The notes below the pieces were generated by a model. It saw only the letters and a list, made by a program, of their open reading frames with translations. It did not search any database and was not told where the DNA came from. Positions 7,658 through 18,726 of a stretch of DNA of 38,164 nucleotides are shown one piece after another (within the stretch, counting starts at the first letter, position 1; every line of letters starts with the position of its first letter). Source of the stretch: Acidimicrobiales bacterium (GTDB lineage: Bacteria > Actinomycetota > Acidimicrobiia > Acidimicrobiales > CADCSY01); the NCBI GenBank assembly GCA_025463335.1, contig JAOBWJ010000010.1, positions 1 to 38,164 on the forward strand, written 5' to 3'. Both the position numbers and the translations under genes were made by a program.

Positions 7658-8515
7658 CTAGCTCGCCCACTCCCGCGCCCGCAGGCGAGCCACCCGGTCC
7701 TCCGTCGCCGGGTGGCTCCGGAAGAGGTTGGCGAACTGGACCTTGCGCCCGGTGAGCGGGTTCACGATGAAGGCCTGGGCGTGCGCCGGGTCGATGTCCA
7801 TCGGGATCTGCTTGGCCGCGCTCTCGAGCTTGAGCAGCGCTCGGGCCAGGGGCTCTCCATCGCCGATGAGACGGGCACCCGAGCGGTCGGCCTCGTACTC
7901 ACGGGTACGGGAGAGCGCCATCTGGAGGACGCCTGCGGCCACCGGGGCCAGGATCGACATGCCGATCAGGGCGATGGGGTTGGCGCCATCGCCGTCACGG
8001 CCGCCGCCGCCGAAGATGGCGGCGAAGCGAAGCATGGTCGCCACGTACATGATGCCCATGGCGACGGCGGCGGCGACCGAGCTGATCAGGATGTCCCGGT
8101 TGCCGACGTGGCTGATCTCGTGGGCGAGGACGCCCCGAAGCTCGTCCCAGTCGCAGACCTGCAGGATCCCCTGGGTGACGGCCACGGCCGCGTGCTCGGG
8201 GTTGCGACCCGTGGCGAAGGCGTTGGGCTGCAGGTCCGGACTCACGTAGAGCTTGGGCATGGGGATGCCAGCCTTCTGGGTGAGCTCGCGCACGACGCGG
8301 TAGTACTCGGGCATCTCGGCCTCGGAGACGGGCACCGCCCGGGCCGCCCGGATGGCCGACTTGTCGCTGTTCCAGTACGACCAGCCCACGAAGGCGAAGC
8401 CGAGGCCGAGGCCGATGGTGGCCCCGCTCCGACCGCCCAAGAGGCCGCCCAAGAGGATGACGAGCCCGCCGAGGCCGCCCAGGAGGACGGCAGTCTTCAA
8501 ACCGTTCTTGCTCAT
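7658..8515 (-). CDS. htpX: Membrane zinc metalloprotease HtpX
   Basis: This 285-residue M48 protease takes part in quality control of membrane proteins. Two N-terminal membrane segments (about residues 8-48) precede the catalytic HEISH at 132-136. The third zinc ligand is the Glu in TREYEADRSGA, and two more hydrophobic segments lie between them (ILISSVAAAVAMGIMYVATM and IALIGMSILAPVAAGVLQMA). The start is the ATG at 8515, which gives MSKNGLKTAV. There is no Shine-Dalgarno, but an ECF-type promoter lies directly in front. Length is typical for the family. Confidence 0.94.
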   Translation of the reverse strand: MSKNGLKTAVLLGGLGGLVILLGGLLGGRSGATIGLGLGFAFVGWSYWNSDKSAIRAARAVPVSEAEMPEYYRVVRELTQKAGIPMPKLYVSPDLQPNAFATGRNPEHAAVAVTQGILQVCDWDELRGVLAHEISHVGNRDILISSVAAAVAMGIMYVATMLRFAAIFGGGGRDGDGANPIALIGMSILAPVAAGVLQMALSRTREYEADRSGARLIGDGEPLARALLKLESAAKQIPMDIDPAHAQAFIVNPLTGRKVQFANLFRSHPATEDRVARLRAREWAS

Positions 8516-8523
8516 ATGCAGGA

Positions 8524-8549
8524 AACGGTAGCGGCGCGTCGACAGTTCC
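8524..8549 (-). promoter_or_regulatory. Candidate ECF-type stress promoter of htpX
   Basis: On the minus strand GGAAC (8549-8545) is followed after 17 nt by CGTT (8527-8524), with the htpX ATG 8 nt further on. GGAAC-N16/18-CGTT is the form recognised by SigE/SigH-type ECF sigma factors in Actinobacteria, and htpX belongs to such stress regulons in mycobacteria. The match is by eye. The 40-bp gap before htpX and the lack of a Shine-Dalgarno agree with a transcript starting almost at the ATG. Confidence 0.5.
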
Positions 8550-8555
8550 AGCTGC

Positions 8556-9050
8556 TCACGCTTCGTAGTACCCCGAGTGGATGTAGATGCACGGAATGCC
8601 CTCGTCGTGGAACATGTCGACGTTGCGGCGATCGTCGTCGAAGGCGAGCCGCAGGTCGAAGCCGGAGGCCCGCAGCTCGTGCACCGCCATGCGCTTGGCG
8701 TCGGGCGACGAGCGGAAGTCACCCTCGGGCCGCATGACCAGCAGATCCCACCGCAGGTCGTGCTGCTGGAGCCACGTGAGGGTGATGCGCTGGATGGTGG
8801 TGGGTCGGGCCGTGAGCAGGACCACGCACAGGTTGGGGTCCATGAGCTCGGTGGCCCGGGCCACCTCCTCGATGACGGCGTCGTCGCCGGCGGCGGCGAA
8901 GAACGCCTTCCAGTTCTTGCGCCGCCCGCCGCTGTCGAGGATGTCCTGGCGGTGCCCGGCGTCGGCCAGCACGCCGTCGATGTCGAAGACGACGGCCGGG
9001 CCCCCCTCGTGGGGCGTGCCCCGCCAGCGCCAGTTCGGGTTGTCCGTCAC
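8556..9050 (-). CDS. HAD-superfamily phosphatase, polynucleotide 3'-phosphatase-like
   Basis: The 164-residue product has HAD motif I in [11 protein letters not shown] (D23 nucleophile, D25 acid/base), motif II Thr in LLTARPTT, a Lys in SPDAKRMAV, and motif IV acids in [13 protein letters not shown]. The spacing, with a small helical cap ([12 protein letters not shown]), resembles the 3'-phosphatase domain of phage polynucleotide kinases and related acid phosphatases. The GTG start at 9050 overlaps the TGA of acetyl-CoA synthetase (GTGA), so it is translationally coupled to it. The substrate is unknown. A link to acetate metabolism is suggested only by this coupling. Confidence 0.82.
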   Translation of the reverse strand: MTDNPNWRWRGTPHEGGPAVVFDIDGVLADAGHRQDILDSGGRRKNWKAFFAAAGDDAVIEEVARATELMDPNLCVVLLTARPTTIQRITLTWLQQHDLRWDLLVMRPEGDFRSSPDAKRMAVHELRASGFDLRLAFDDDRRNVDMFHDEGIPCIYIHSGYYEA

Positions 9051-11014
9051 TCTTCCTGCGGAGCGGTCGTGGCCCGCCGGCGGATCTCCTCCACCACGGC
9101 GGGGTCGGCGAGGGTGGTGGTGTCGCCCAGGTCGCGTCCCTCGGCCACGTCGCGCAACAGGCGGCGCATGATCTTGCCGGACCGGGTCTTGGGCAGGTCG
9201 TCGGTGAAGATCACCGTCTTGGGGCGGGCTGTGGGGCCGATCTTGGTGGCGACGTGCTTGCGGAGCTCCTCGCCCAGCTCGACGCTGTGGGTCACGTCGC
9301 CCTTCACCGTGACGAAGGCGACGATGGCCTGGCCGGTCGTGTCGTCCTTGGCCCCGACCACGGCGGACTCGGCCACCTTGGGATGGTCGACGAGCGCCGA
9401 CTCGACCTCGGTGGTGGAGATGCGGTGGCCGGACACGTTCATGACGTCGTCGACCCGGCCCAGGAGCCACAGGTAGCCGTCGTCGTCGAGCTTGGCGCCG
9501 TCGCCGGCGAAGTAGCGGCCCTCGAAGCGCGACCAGTACGTGTCGCGGTAGCGCTCGGGGTCGCCGTAGATCCCCCGCAGCATGGACGGCCACGGCTTGG
9601 TGAGGGTCAGGTAGCCACCGCCCAGCTCGACCTTGTGGCCGGCGTCGTCGACCACCTCGGCCCCCACGCCGGGCAACGGGAACGTGGCCGAGCCCGGCTT
9701 GGTCACGGTGAGCCCGGGGAGCGGGCTGATCATGATGGCGCCGGTCTCGGTCTGCCACCACGTGTCGACGATCGGGGCCTGCCCGCCACCGATGTGCTCC
9801 CGGTACCACATCCACGCTTCGGGGTTGATGGGCTCGCCCACCGACCCGAGCAACCGCAGCGAGCCGAGGTCGTGCTTGGCCGGCTCGGCCGTGCCCCACT
9901 TCATGAACGTGCGGATGGCAGTCGGCGCGCAGTAGAGGATCGTGACGCCATAGCGCTCGATGATGTCCCACCAGCGGTCGCGGCCGGGGGTGTCGGGGGT
10001 GCCCTCGTACATCACGGAGGTGGCCCCGTTGGCGAGCGGCCCGTAGACGATGTAGCTGTGGCCGGTCACCCAGCCGATGTCGGCCGCGCACCAATACACA
10101 TCGGTGTCCGCCTGCAGGTCGAACACGTACTTGTGGGTGAACGCCACCTGGGTGAGGTAGCCACCGGTCGTGTGCATGATGCCCTTGGGCTTGGCCGTGG
10201 TGCCGCTCGTGTAGAGCAGATACAGCAGGTCCTCGGACTCCATGGGTTCCGGCGGGCAGACCGGATCGGCGTCGGCCAGGAGCTCGTGGTACCAGTGATC
10301 CCGGCCCTCGGTCATGTCGACGTCCTGGCCGGTGCGTCGCACCACCACCACGTGCTCGATGGACGGCGTGTTCGTCAGCGCCACATCGGCATGGGGCTTC
10401 AGCCCGGCCGCCGCGCCTCGGCGGTAGCCGCCATCGGCGGTGACGAGGACCTTGGCCTCGGCGTCGTTGATGCGGTCGGCGAGCGAGTCCGACGAGAAGC
10501 CGCCGAACACGATCGAGTGGGGGGCGCCGATGCGGGCGCAGGCCAACATGGCCACCGGGAGCTCCGGGATCATCGGCATGTAGATGTTGACCCGGTCGCC
10601 CTTGCGCACCCCGAGCGACTTGAGCACGTTGGCGAAGCGCTGGACCTCGTCGAGCAGCTCGGCGTAGGTGATGGTCCGGGTGTCGCCGGGCTCGCCCTCC
10701 CAGTGGTAGGCGACCTTGTCGCCCCGGCCGGCGGCCACATGGCGGTCGAGGCAGTTCTCGCTCACGTTGAGCTGGCCGCCGATGAACCACTTGGCGAACG
10801 GCAGGTCCCACTCCAGCACGGTGTCGAAGTCGCGCTGCCAGGTCAGCAGCTCCCGGGCCTGGGTCGCCCAGAAGTCCTCGTGATCGGCGTCGGCGTGCTC
10901 CTGGAGCGAGCGGTCGGTGACCAAGGCGTTGGCCACGAACTCGAGCGGCGGCGGGAACGTCCGCTCTTCCAGCCCGTAGGTGTCGATCGCGGCCTGCTTG
11001 TCGTCCCCACCCAT
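9047..11014 (-). CDS. acs: Acetyl-CoA synthetase (AMP-forming)
   Basis: The 655-residue enzyme makes acetyl-CoA from acetate, ATP and CoA through acetyl-AMP. The adenylate-forming signature [18 protein letters not shown] is at about residues 265-285. The acetyl-pocket/ATP motif DTWWQTETG follows, then [20 protein letters not shown], the hinge region [14 protein letters not shown], and the C-terminal [11 protein letters not shown]. The Lys of the last motif is the residue acetylated in regulated homologues. Length and architecture are normal. A TANNNT box 7 nt before the ATG suggests a leaderless message. It is followed without a gap by the HAD phosphatase gene. Confidence 0.96.
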   Translation of the reverse strand: MGGDDKQAAIDTYGLEERTFPPPLEFVANALVTDRSLQEHADADHEDFWATQARELLTWQRDFDTVLEWDLPFAKWFIGGQLNVSENCLDRHVAAGRGDKVAYHWEGEPGDTRTITYAELLDEVQRFANVLKSLGVRKGDRVNIYMPMIPELPVAMLACARIGAPHSIVFGGFSSDSLADRINDAEAKVLVTADGGYRRGAAAGLKPHADVALTNTPSIEHVVVVRRTGQDVDMTEGRDHWYHELLADADPVCPPEPMESEDLLYLLYTSGTTAKPKGIMHTTGGYLTQVAFTHKYVFDLQADTDVYWCAADIGWVTGHSYIVYGPLANGATSVMYEGTPDTPGRDRWWDIIERYGVTILYCAPTAIRTFMKWGTAEPAKHDLGSLRLLGSVGEPINPEAWMWYREHIGGGQAPIVDTWWQTETGAIMISPLPGLTVTKPGSATFPLPGVGAEVVDDAGHKVELGGGYLTLTKPWPSMLRGIYGDPERYRDTYWSRFEGRYFAGDGAKLDDDGYLWLLGRVDDVMNVSGHRISTTEVESALVDHPKVAESAVVGAKDDTTGQAIVAFVTVKGDVTHSVELGEELRKHVATKIGPTARPKTVIFTDDLPKTRSGKIMRRLLRDVAEGRDLGDTTTLADPAVVEEIRRRATTAPQEE

Positions 11015-11021
11015 GGCGGGG

Positions 11022-11027
11022 ACGTTA
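11022..11027 (-). promoter_or_regulatory. Candidate -10 box giving a leaderless acs mRNA
   Basis: TAACGT on the minus strand ends 7 nt before the acs ATG at 11014, with only C and G between and no Shine-Dalgarno. The whole acs/midA gap is 21 bp. No clear -35 match is seen, as expected if it lies in the end of the upstream gene. Confidence 0.5.
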
Positions 11028-11035
11028 GCCAGGGC

Positions 11036-12148
11036 TCAGACCATCCACTCCAGGACGCGGAACGCACCGAGCCCGCCGGCGTCGGTGAGGGCGTCGGCCT
11101 CGCCCAGCCGACTGCGGTGCTTGAGCGCCTCGAGGTCACCGACATGGGCCCGTTCCTGCCAGGCGGCCTGGGCGACGGCAACCAGCGCGTCGATGCCGTG
11201 GGCGGCGAGCCACTCGGCCTGCGACCGGTTGGTGGTGGGGCGGGGCAACTGGTCGAACGCGACCTCGCACGTGACGTCCTGCTCCCCCGGCGTCACCAAC
11301 GGGGGGCCACCGCGGGCATGACCCCGGTAGGTGCGGAGCCACTCGGTCCACGGGCGGGCGGCGAGCGAGGCCGACGTGTCGGCGTAGTCGATGACAACCA
11401 CCCGGCCGGCCTGGAGCACACCGAGGGCCCGCCGGAGCCAAGCGGTCGCCTCGTGCTGGAGCGGGAGGCGGGCGCCGACCGGGGCGTCGGGCGCCAAGCG
11501 GGTGGCCTCGCCGACGATGTCGGGCGAAGCCGGCACCAGCACCTCGACGAGGGCGTGCTTCTCGGCGCCGACCAGCACCTCCGACCAGCCCTTGGCGGTG
11601 CGCTCCACCAACCGGAACGGCAGGTTGTCGAGCAGCTCGTTGGCCAGCACCACGCCGGTGATCGGCACGAGCGGCAGGTCGTCGAGGGTGGCGAACACCG
11701 GACCGGTGCCGGCGATGACGTGGGCGTCGTCATCGAGGTCGTCACCCGACACCACCGCGCCGAAGACGTTGGCCGCCGGCTCGATCGGGAGCAGGTCGTC
11801 GATGCGGGCCCGCAGGATCGCCGACCGCTCGACGCAGACGTACCGCAGGGCCGGGGCACAGGCGGGGCCGGCGTCGAGCACGGCTCGGGCCAGGGCACCG
11901 CGACCGGCTGCCGCCTCCAGCACCACGAACGGGTCAGGCCGCCCGAGCCGTTCCCACTCAGCGTCGAGGGCGTTGGCCACCACCGCCCCGAACAGGGGGC
12001 CCACCTCGGGGCTGGTCAGGAAGTCGGCCCGGCGACCAGCGCCGGCGCCCGAGGCGAAGAACCCCCCGTCGCCGTAGAGCAGGGCCTCCACGGCCGCGTC
12101 GAACCGGACCGGCCCCTCCCGGTGGATCCGGTCGAACAGGCCCTGCAT
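11036..12148 (-). CDS. DUF185/MidA-family SAM-dependent methyltransferase (NDUFAF7 homologue)
   Basis: The 370-residue protein carries the family features. These are the N-terminal GRRADFLTSPEVGPLFGAVV, where the family has GDFxTSPEIxPxFG; the SAM loop VVLEAAAGRGALARAVL; and TGVVLANELLDNLPFRLVE, the ANE-x-LD block. In mitochondria the homologue NDUFAF7 symmetrically dimethylates an Arg of the 49-kDa subunit NDUFS2 (the NuoD homologue) during complex I assembly. Here the ATG lies 8 nt after the nuoN-A stop, with no promoter or ribosome site of its own, so it reads as the last gene of the 11-subunit nuo operon. That makes NuoD of copy A the likely substrate, which is an inference. The SAM loop is AAAGRG rather than the usual GPGRG. 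Confidence 0.85.
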   Translation of the reverse strand: MQGLFDRIHREGPVRFDAAVEALLYGDGGFFASGAGAGRRADFLTSPEVGPLFGAVVANALDAEWERLGRPDPFVVLEAAAGRGALARAVLDAGPACAPALRYVCVERSAILRARIDDLLPIEPAANVFGAVVSGDDLDDDAHVIAGTGPVFATLDDLPLVPITGVVLANELLDNLPFRLVERTAKGWSEVLVGAEKHALVEVLVPASPDIVGEATRLAPDAPVGARLPLQHEATAWLRRALGVLQAGRVVVIDYADTSASLAARPWTEWLRTYRGHARGGPPLVTPGEQDVTCEVAFDQLPRPTTNRSQAEWLAAHGIDALVAVAQAAWQERAHVGDLEALKHRSRLGEADALTDAGGLGAFRVLEWMV

Positions 12149-12156
12149 GGAGAGCG

Positions 12157-13641
12157 TTACGAGCCGAACGGGGCCAGGTGGGCGAAGCGGGCGACGATCT
12201 GGGGAACGACGCCGATGGCGAGGGTGGCGATGGCGCACAGGCCGATGGCGGCAGCGAGCGACGACGGCACGCTGATCGGCGTGCGGTCCTCGTCGGGCAC
12301 GGGCCGCATCCAGGTCTCACGGGCGACCGACGCGTAGTAGTAAAGGCCGATCGCCGAGTTCACCCCCACGAGCACGGCGAGGACCACCGACCACACGGTC
12401 GGTTGGTCGAGCAGCGTGCGGAAGATGACGAGCTTGGCGTACCAGCCGCCGAGCGGCGGGATGCCGGCGAGGGCGAAGAAGAAGATCGACGTCAGCACGG
12501 TCAGGCCGGGCGCGTACTCGAAGAGGCCGCCGAAGCTCGACAGCTCGCCCGAGCGGGTCTTGCGGGCCACGGCCATGACCACGGCGAAGGCGCCGATGTT
12601 CATGGCCAGGTAGACGAGCAGGTAGGTGACCACCGACTCGACCGCCTGGTTCACGCCCGTGTGCCCGGCAACCGCGAACGGGGCGAGCATGTAGCCGGCT
12701 TGGGCCACCGAGGAGTAGGCCAGCAGGCGAATGACGTTGGTCTGGCGCAGGGCGATGACGTTGCCGACGGTCATCGTCAGCGCCGACAGCACCCAGAACA
12801 ACGGCTGCCAGACGTCGCTGCGGCCCTCGAAGGCGATGAACACCAGCGACAGCAGGGCCACGAAGCCGGCCGCCTTGGACGCCACCGACAAGTAGGCGGT
12901 GATCGGCGTGGGCGCGCCCTCATACGTATCGGGCGCCCAGGCATGGAACGGCACGGCCGACACCTTGAAGGCGAAGCCGATGATCACGAACAAGATGCCG
13001 ACGGTCACGATCGGCACGGAGGCGCCGCCACCTGCCAGGCGCTCGCCGATGACGGTGAGCACCGTCGAATGGGTGACGCCGAAGATCAGCGACATGCCGT
13101 AGAGCATCACCCCCGAGGCGAACACGCCGAGCAGGTAGTACTTGAGCGAGGCCTCGTTGCCCTTGAGGTCGCGCTTGCGCCAACCGGCGAGCAGGTAGGC
13201 CGGGATCGACAGCGTCTCGAGGGCGATGAAGATCGAGATCAGGTCGCGGGCCGAGGCGATCACGAGCATGCCCAGGAGCGACGAGAGGAGCATGAAGTAG
13301 TACTCGCCCTCGTAGTAGTCGCCCTCGCCGATGTAGTCGGTGCTGATGAGCACCGTCAGGTAGCCACCGATGAGGAACAGGGCCTTGAGCACGAGGGCGA
13401 AGTTGTCGACCACGTAGGCGCCGCCGAACATCGACCGGTCGCCGCCGTCGACGGCGAGAGTGAGGATCGGGACCAGGGCGCCGAGCAGGCCGAGGCCGGC
13501 CAGCGTCGAGGTGGCCCACCGGGCCCGGTCCTCGAAGAGCAGGTCGACGACCAGGATCAGCAGCAGGGCGCCGACGAGCACGATCTCCGGCGCGAAGGCG
13601 TGGTAGTCGATCTCCGGTCGGCTGAAGGCGGCGGCGAGCAT
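12157..13641 (-). CDS. nuoN: Complex I antiporter-like subunit N, copy A
   Basis: A 494-residue multi-pass subunit, one of three Mrp-antiporter-like proton channels. It keeps the conserved Glu in FIALETLSIPAYLLAG, the Lys in FKVSAVPFHAWAPDTYEGAP, the second Lys in LSVASKAAGF, and the C-terminal Lys in GGWYAKLVIF. About 14 membrane helices fit the normal architecture. It starts 3 nt after the nuoM-A stop and is the last nuo gene of this operon. Proton translocation therefore looks intact even though the NADH arm is missing. Confidence 0.95.
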   Translation of the reverse strand: MLAAAFSRPEIDYHAFAPEIVLVGALLLILVVDLLFEDRARWATSTLAGLGLLGALVPILTLAVDGGDRSMFGGAYVVDNFALVLKALFLIGGYLTVLISTDYIGEGDYYEGEYYFMLLSSLLGMLVIASARDLISIFIALETLSIPAYLLAGWRKRDLKGNEASLKYYLLGVFASGVMLYGMSLIFGVTHSTVLTVIGERLAGGGASVPIVTVGILFVIIGFAFKVSAVPFHAWAPDTYEGAPTPITAYLSVASKAAGFVALLSLVFIAFEGRSDVWQPLFWVLSALTMTVGNVIALRQTNVIRLLAYSSVAQAGYMLAPFAVAGHTGVNQAVESVVTYLLVYLAMNIGAFAVVMAVARKTRSGELSSFGGLFEYAPGLTVLTSIFFFALAGIPPLGGWYAKLVIFRTLLDQPTVWSVVLAVLVGVNSAIGLYYYASVARETWMRPVPDEDRTPISVPSSLAAAIGLCAIATLAIGVVPQIVARFAHLAPFGS

Positions 13642-13644
13642 GCG

Positions 13645-15170
13645 CTACTTCCCGATCGCTGCGGTGACGACCTGGATGGCCGGATCGGTGATCTTGAACA
13701 GGAGGTTGGGGATGAGGCCGAGGGCCACGATGCCGGCCAACAGCGGCACCCACGAGACGTACTCGGGCCAGTGCATGTCGTCGATGGCATGCCCGTCCCA
13801 CTCCTCCTTCGGCGTGCCGAAGGCCACCCGCTGGAGCATCCAGAGGAGGTAGCCGGCGGCGAAGACGGTGCCGATGGAGGCGATCACCATGTAGGTGCGA
13901 AACAGCGGCTGGGACAGCCCCGCCGCCGGGTTGTAGGCGGCGAGGATGGCCGGGAACTCCCCCCAGAAGCCGGCCAGGCCGGGCAGGCCCAGCGACGCCA
14001 TGCAGCAGAACCCGAGGATCCACCCCATGCGCGGCGCCTGCAGCAGGAGGCCACCGAGTCGCTTCATGTCGAGGGTGTGGAAGCGGTCCTTCACCGAGCC
14101 GGCGACGAAGAAGAGCATGCCGGTGATGAGGCCGTGGGCGACCATGCCGAACACGGCGGCGTTGATGCCGAAGTCGGTGAGGGTGGCGATGCCGAGCATC
14201 ACGTAGCCCATGTGGGCCACCGACGAGAAGGCGATGAGCCGCTTCATGTCGGTCTGGGCGAGACACCCGAGGGCGCCGTAGATGATGCCGACGACGGCCA
14301 GCCCGCCGATCCACGGTGCCCACGTGTGGGCGGCGTCGGGGAGGATCGGGATGGCGATGCGGATGAAGCCGTAGGTGCCGAGCTTCAGGAGGACGGCCGC
14401 CAGGATCACCGAGCCCTGGGTCGGCGCCTGGGTGTGGGCATCGGGCAGCCAGGTGTGGAACGGGAACATGGGCACCTTGATGGCGAAGCCCATGAACAGG
14501 CCGCCGAAGATGAGCAGGGCCACGTCGGGATCGATGTTCGCCTGGGCGTGCTGGACCAGGAACGGGATCGAGAAGCTCTCGGCGCCGGTCGCGAAGAACA
14601 GGGCGAGGAACCCGAGGATCATCAGGGCCGAGCCGAACAGGGTGAAGAGGAAGAACTTGATCGCCGCGTACTGCCGGTTCTCGCCGCCCCACACGCCGAT
14701 CATGAAGTACATCGGCAGCAGCACGACCTCGAAGAACACGAAGAACAGGATCAGGTCCTGGGCCACGAAGGTGCCGTTCATGCCGACCTCGAGGATGAGG
14801 ATCAGGATCAGGAACGCCTTCGGGTTGTGCGGTTCGGGGAAGTGGTTCCACGAATACAGGACCACCAGCAGGGTGATCACCATCGACAGGAGCAGCAGCG
14901 GCAGGGCGATGCCGTCGATGCCGACCTCGTACTTGGCGTGGATGACCGAGATCCAGTCCTTCGGCGTGGGCGCGAACTGGAGTCCCTGGTGCCCGCCGTA
15001 GTCGTAACGGGCGAGGATGGCCACGCCGATGCCGAGGGTGGCCACCGTGGTGACCAGGGCCACGACCTTGTGGAGGCCCTCCTCGGCCCCGGGGATGACC
15101 AGCATGACGACGGCTCCCACCAGCGGGAGGAACACCGCCAGCGTGAGCGCCCAGTCGTCGAATCCGTGCA

Positions 15171-15171
<1 letters not shown>
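13645..15171 (-). CDS. nuoM: Complex I antiporter-like subunit M, copy A
   Basis: A 508-residue proton-channel subunit. The channel Glu is in LFFVFFEVVLLPMYFMIG. The Lys residues are in KVPMFPFHTWLPDAHTQAPT and LLKLGTYGFIRI, and the late Glu is in LAGFWGEFPAIL. I chose the ATG at 15171, which shares one base with the nuoL-A stop (TGATG). A TTG directly before it is possible but not needed. The C-terminal helices are complete. Confidence 0.94.
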
Positions 15172-17303
<2,132 letters not shown>

Positions 17304-17305
17304 GG

Positions 17306-17614
17306 TCAGCCCTTCATGAGGTCGACCTCGTCGAGGTCGACCGTCGTCCGGTTGCGGTAGATGAGCAGCACGATCGCCAGGCCGACGCCGACTTCGGCGG
17401 CGGCCACGGTGATCACGAACAGGGCGAAGACCTGGCCGGTGATGGCGGCGGCGTCGCCGCCCATCATCCCGAAGGCGACCAGGTTGATGTTGACCGAGTT
17501 CAAGATGAGCTCGATCGACATCAGCACGAGCACGCCGTTCTTGCGGGCCAGCACGCCGTACACGCCGATGCAGAAGAGCACGGCGCCCAACAAGAGGAAC
17601 TGGTTCAGGAGCAT
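17306..17614 (-). CDS. nuoK: Complex I subunit K, copy A
   Basis: A 102-residue three-helix subunit (Mrp MnhC-like). Helix 2 carries the conserved proton-path Glu in [19 protein letters not shown] and helix 3 the second Glu in [25 protein letters not shown] lies 5 nt before the ATG at 17614. The first six codons (MLLNQF) are also present 110 bp upstream, directly after the nuoJ stop. Confidence 0.94.
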   Translation of the reverse strand: MLLNQFLLLGAVLFCIGVYGVLARKNGVLVLMSIELILNSVNINLVAFGMMGGDAAAITGQVFALFVITVAAAEVGVGLAIVLLIYRNRTTVDLDEVDLMKG

Positions 17615-17724
17615 CGCGTCACCTCAGGGCCGGCGTCGGGAGCGGGTGGGCACCGGGAGCCCAGCCGGCAGTCGAGCGCAGCCTGCGGAGCGAGACCATC
17701 AGCGCAGAACTGGTTCAGCAGCAT
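17597..17724 (-). repeat. 18-bp direct repeat (nuoK 5' end) flanking a 92-bp insert
   Basis: GAACTGGTTCAGGAGCAT (17597-17614) recurs as GAACTGGTTCAGCAGCAT (17707-17724) on the plus strand, with one mismatch in 18. The 92 bp between them are GC-rich with no gene or clear terminal inverted repeats. The geometry fits either a tandem duplication that later diverged or an insertion with target duplication. Confidence 0.8.
17605..17724 (-). CDS. Possible 39-codon leader ORF made from a duplicated nuoK start
   Basis: The ATG at 17724 has the best ribosome site in the operon (AGGAGGGATTGAC before ATG). It is one nucleotide after the nuoJ-A stop and reads MLLNQF exactly like NuoK. It then runs into unrelated codons ([16 protein letters not shown] and onward) and ends at 17605, inside the true nuoK gene, overlapping its start by 10 nt. 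This looks like the original nuoK start separated from its gene by a 110-bp duplication or insertion. Translation through it would lead ribosomes to the real nuoK start. A stable product is doubtful. Confidence 0.45.
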   Translation of the reverse strand: MLLNQFCADGLAPQAALDCRLGSRCPPAPDAGPEVTRCS

Positions 17725-17725
17725 G

Positions 17726-18241
17726 TCAATCCCTCCTGGCCAGGACGATGGCCCCGACGAGGGCGGCGAGCAGGAGGACCGACACGACCTCGAACGGGAT
17801 GAGGTAGGTGGAGAAGATGGCGTTGCCGACGGCACCGGTGCCGCGGGTGGCGTTGAGCTGCTCGTGGGTGCGGTTCAACTGGGGCAGCTTGTCGTCGCCG
17901 AAGTAGTCGACGAGCACGTAGCCGAGGATCCCGAGGATCAACAGGGCGGTCACGGCGGCCAGGCCCCGCTGATCGTTGTCGAGCTCGCCCTCGTGTCCGA
18001 GCTTGGCCCGAGTCAGCATGACGCCGAACAGGAACAGCACGACGATGGCGCCGATGTAGACCAACAGCTGGACCACGGCCACGAACTCGGCGGCCAGCAG
18101 GATGTAGTTGGCGGCCACGCTGCCGAGCACGACCACCAGGTACAGGGCGGCGTGCACCACGTTCTTGGTCGTGACCATCCGGATGGCGGCCAGGACGGAC
18201 GACGCAGCGAGGATGCCGAACGCGATGTTCTGAGCGATCAA
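17726..18241 (-). CDS. nuoJ: Complex I subunit J, copy A
   Basis: A 171-residue five-helix membrane subunit. Helix 3 is recognisable in VQLLVYIGAIVVLFLFGVML, with the Y-x-GAI-x-VLF signature of NuoJ next to the pi-bulge that moves during turnover. The start is TTG at 18241, overlapping the nuoI-A stop by 4 nt. MIAQNIAFGILAASSVLAA is the expected N-terminal helix. AGGAGG near its 3' end serves the next start codon. Confidence 0.93.
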   Translation of the reverse strand: MIAQNIAFGILAASSVLAAIRMVTTKNVVHAALYLVVVLGSVAANYILLAAEFVAVVQLLVYIGAIVVLFLFGVMLTRAKLGHEGELDNDQRGLAAVTALLILGILGYVLVDYFGDDKLPQLNRTHEQLNATRGTGAVGNAIFSTYLIPFEVVSVLLLAALVGAIVLARRD

Positions 18242-18726
18242 CGCGGCACCTTCTTCTGCTTGGCCTCGGAGCCCGCCTCGTAGGCCTGGTAGTCAGGCAC
18301 GGTCTCGAACCACTCGCCGAGCTTCTCCTTGTCGTGCAGGAGCTCGCCGATGCGCGGCGTCGAGTACTCGTACTCCGGGCTCCAGAACAGGGCGTCGAAC
18401 GGGCAGACCTCGACGCAGATGCCGCAGTACATGCACAGCGAGTAGTCGATGTCGAAGCGGTCGAGCGCCTGCACGGTGCGGGGCTTGCCGCCCTCCCGCC
18501 GCGGCGGCGCCTTCGTCTTGTGGCCCTCGATGTAGATGCACCAGTCGGGGCACTGACGGGCGCACAGCATGCAGACCGTGCAGTTCTCTTCCTTCAGGGC
18601 GATGACGCCCCGGGCGCGCGGTGCCGGCGCCTCCTTCACGTGCGGGTACTGCACCGTCACGTTGGGCTGGAGCATCGTCTTGAACGTGATCCCGAGACCC
18701 TTGATCACACCGGGGAGCTGGGGCAT
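18238..18726 (-). CDS. nuoI: Complex I 2[4Fe-4S] subunit I, copy A
   Basis: A 162-residue ferredoxin-like subunit holding clusters N6a and N6b. Ligands are C49, C52, C55 and C59 (CTVCMLCARQCP) and C98, C101, C104 and C108 (CMYCGICVEVCP), all present. In an 11-subunit complex this subunit is the likely entry point for electrons, because the NADH module that normally feeds N6a is missing. The ATG shares one base with the nuoH stop. The C-terminal YQAYEAGSEAKQKKVPR is short and basic. Confidence 0.96.
   Translation of the reverse strand: MPQLPGVIKGLGITFKTMLQPNVTVQYPHVKEAPAPRARGVIALKEENCTVCMLCARQCPDWCIYIEGHKTKAPPRREGGKPRTVQALDRFDIDYSLCMYCGICVEVCPFDALFWSPEYEYSTPRIGELLHDKEKLGEWFETVPDYQAYEAGSEAKQKKVPR

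Noticed and set aside
8556-10811. Minus-strand open frame of 751 codons that appears to fuse a long Arg/Pro-rich domain to the HAD phosphatase
   Set aside because: Only the part after the GTG at 9050 is real. The rest is the wrong frame of acs, and the GTGA junction gives a normal HAD start.
9254-12337. Plus-strand open frame of 1027 codons opposite acs and midA
   Set aside because: Same antisense shadow pattern, low-complexity composition, no motif. The opposite strand encodes well-known enzymes.
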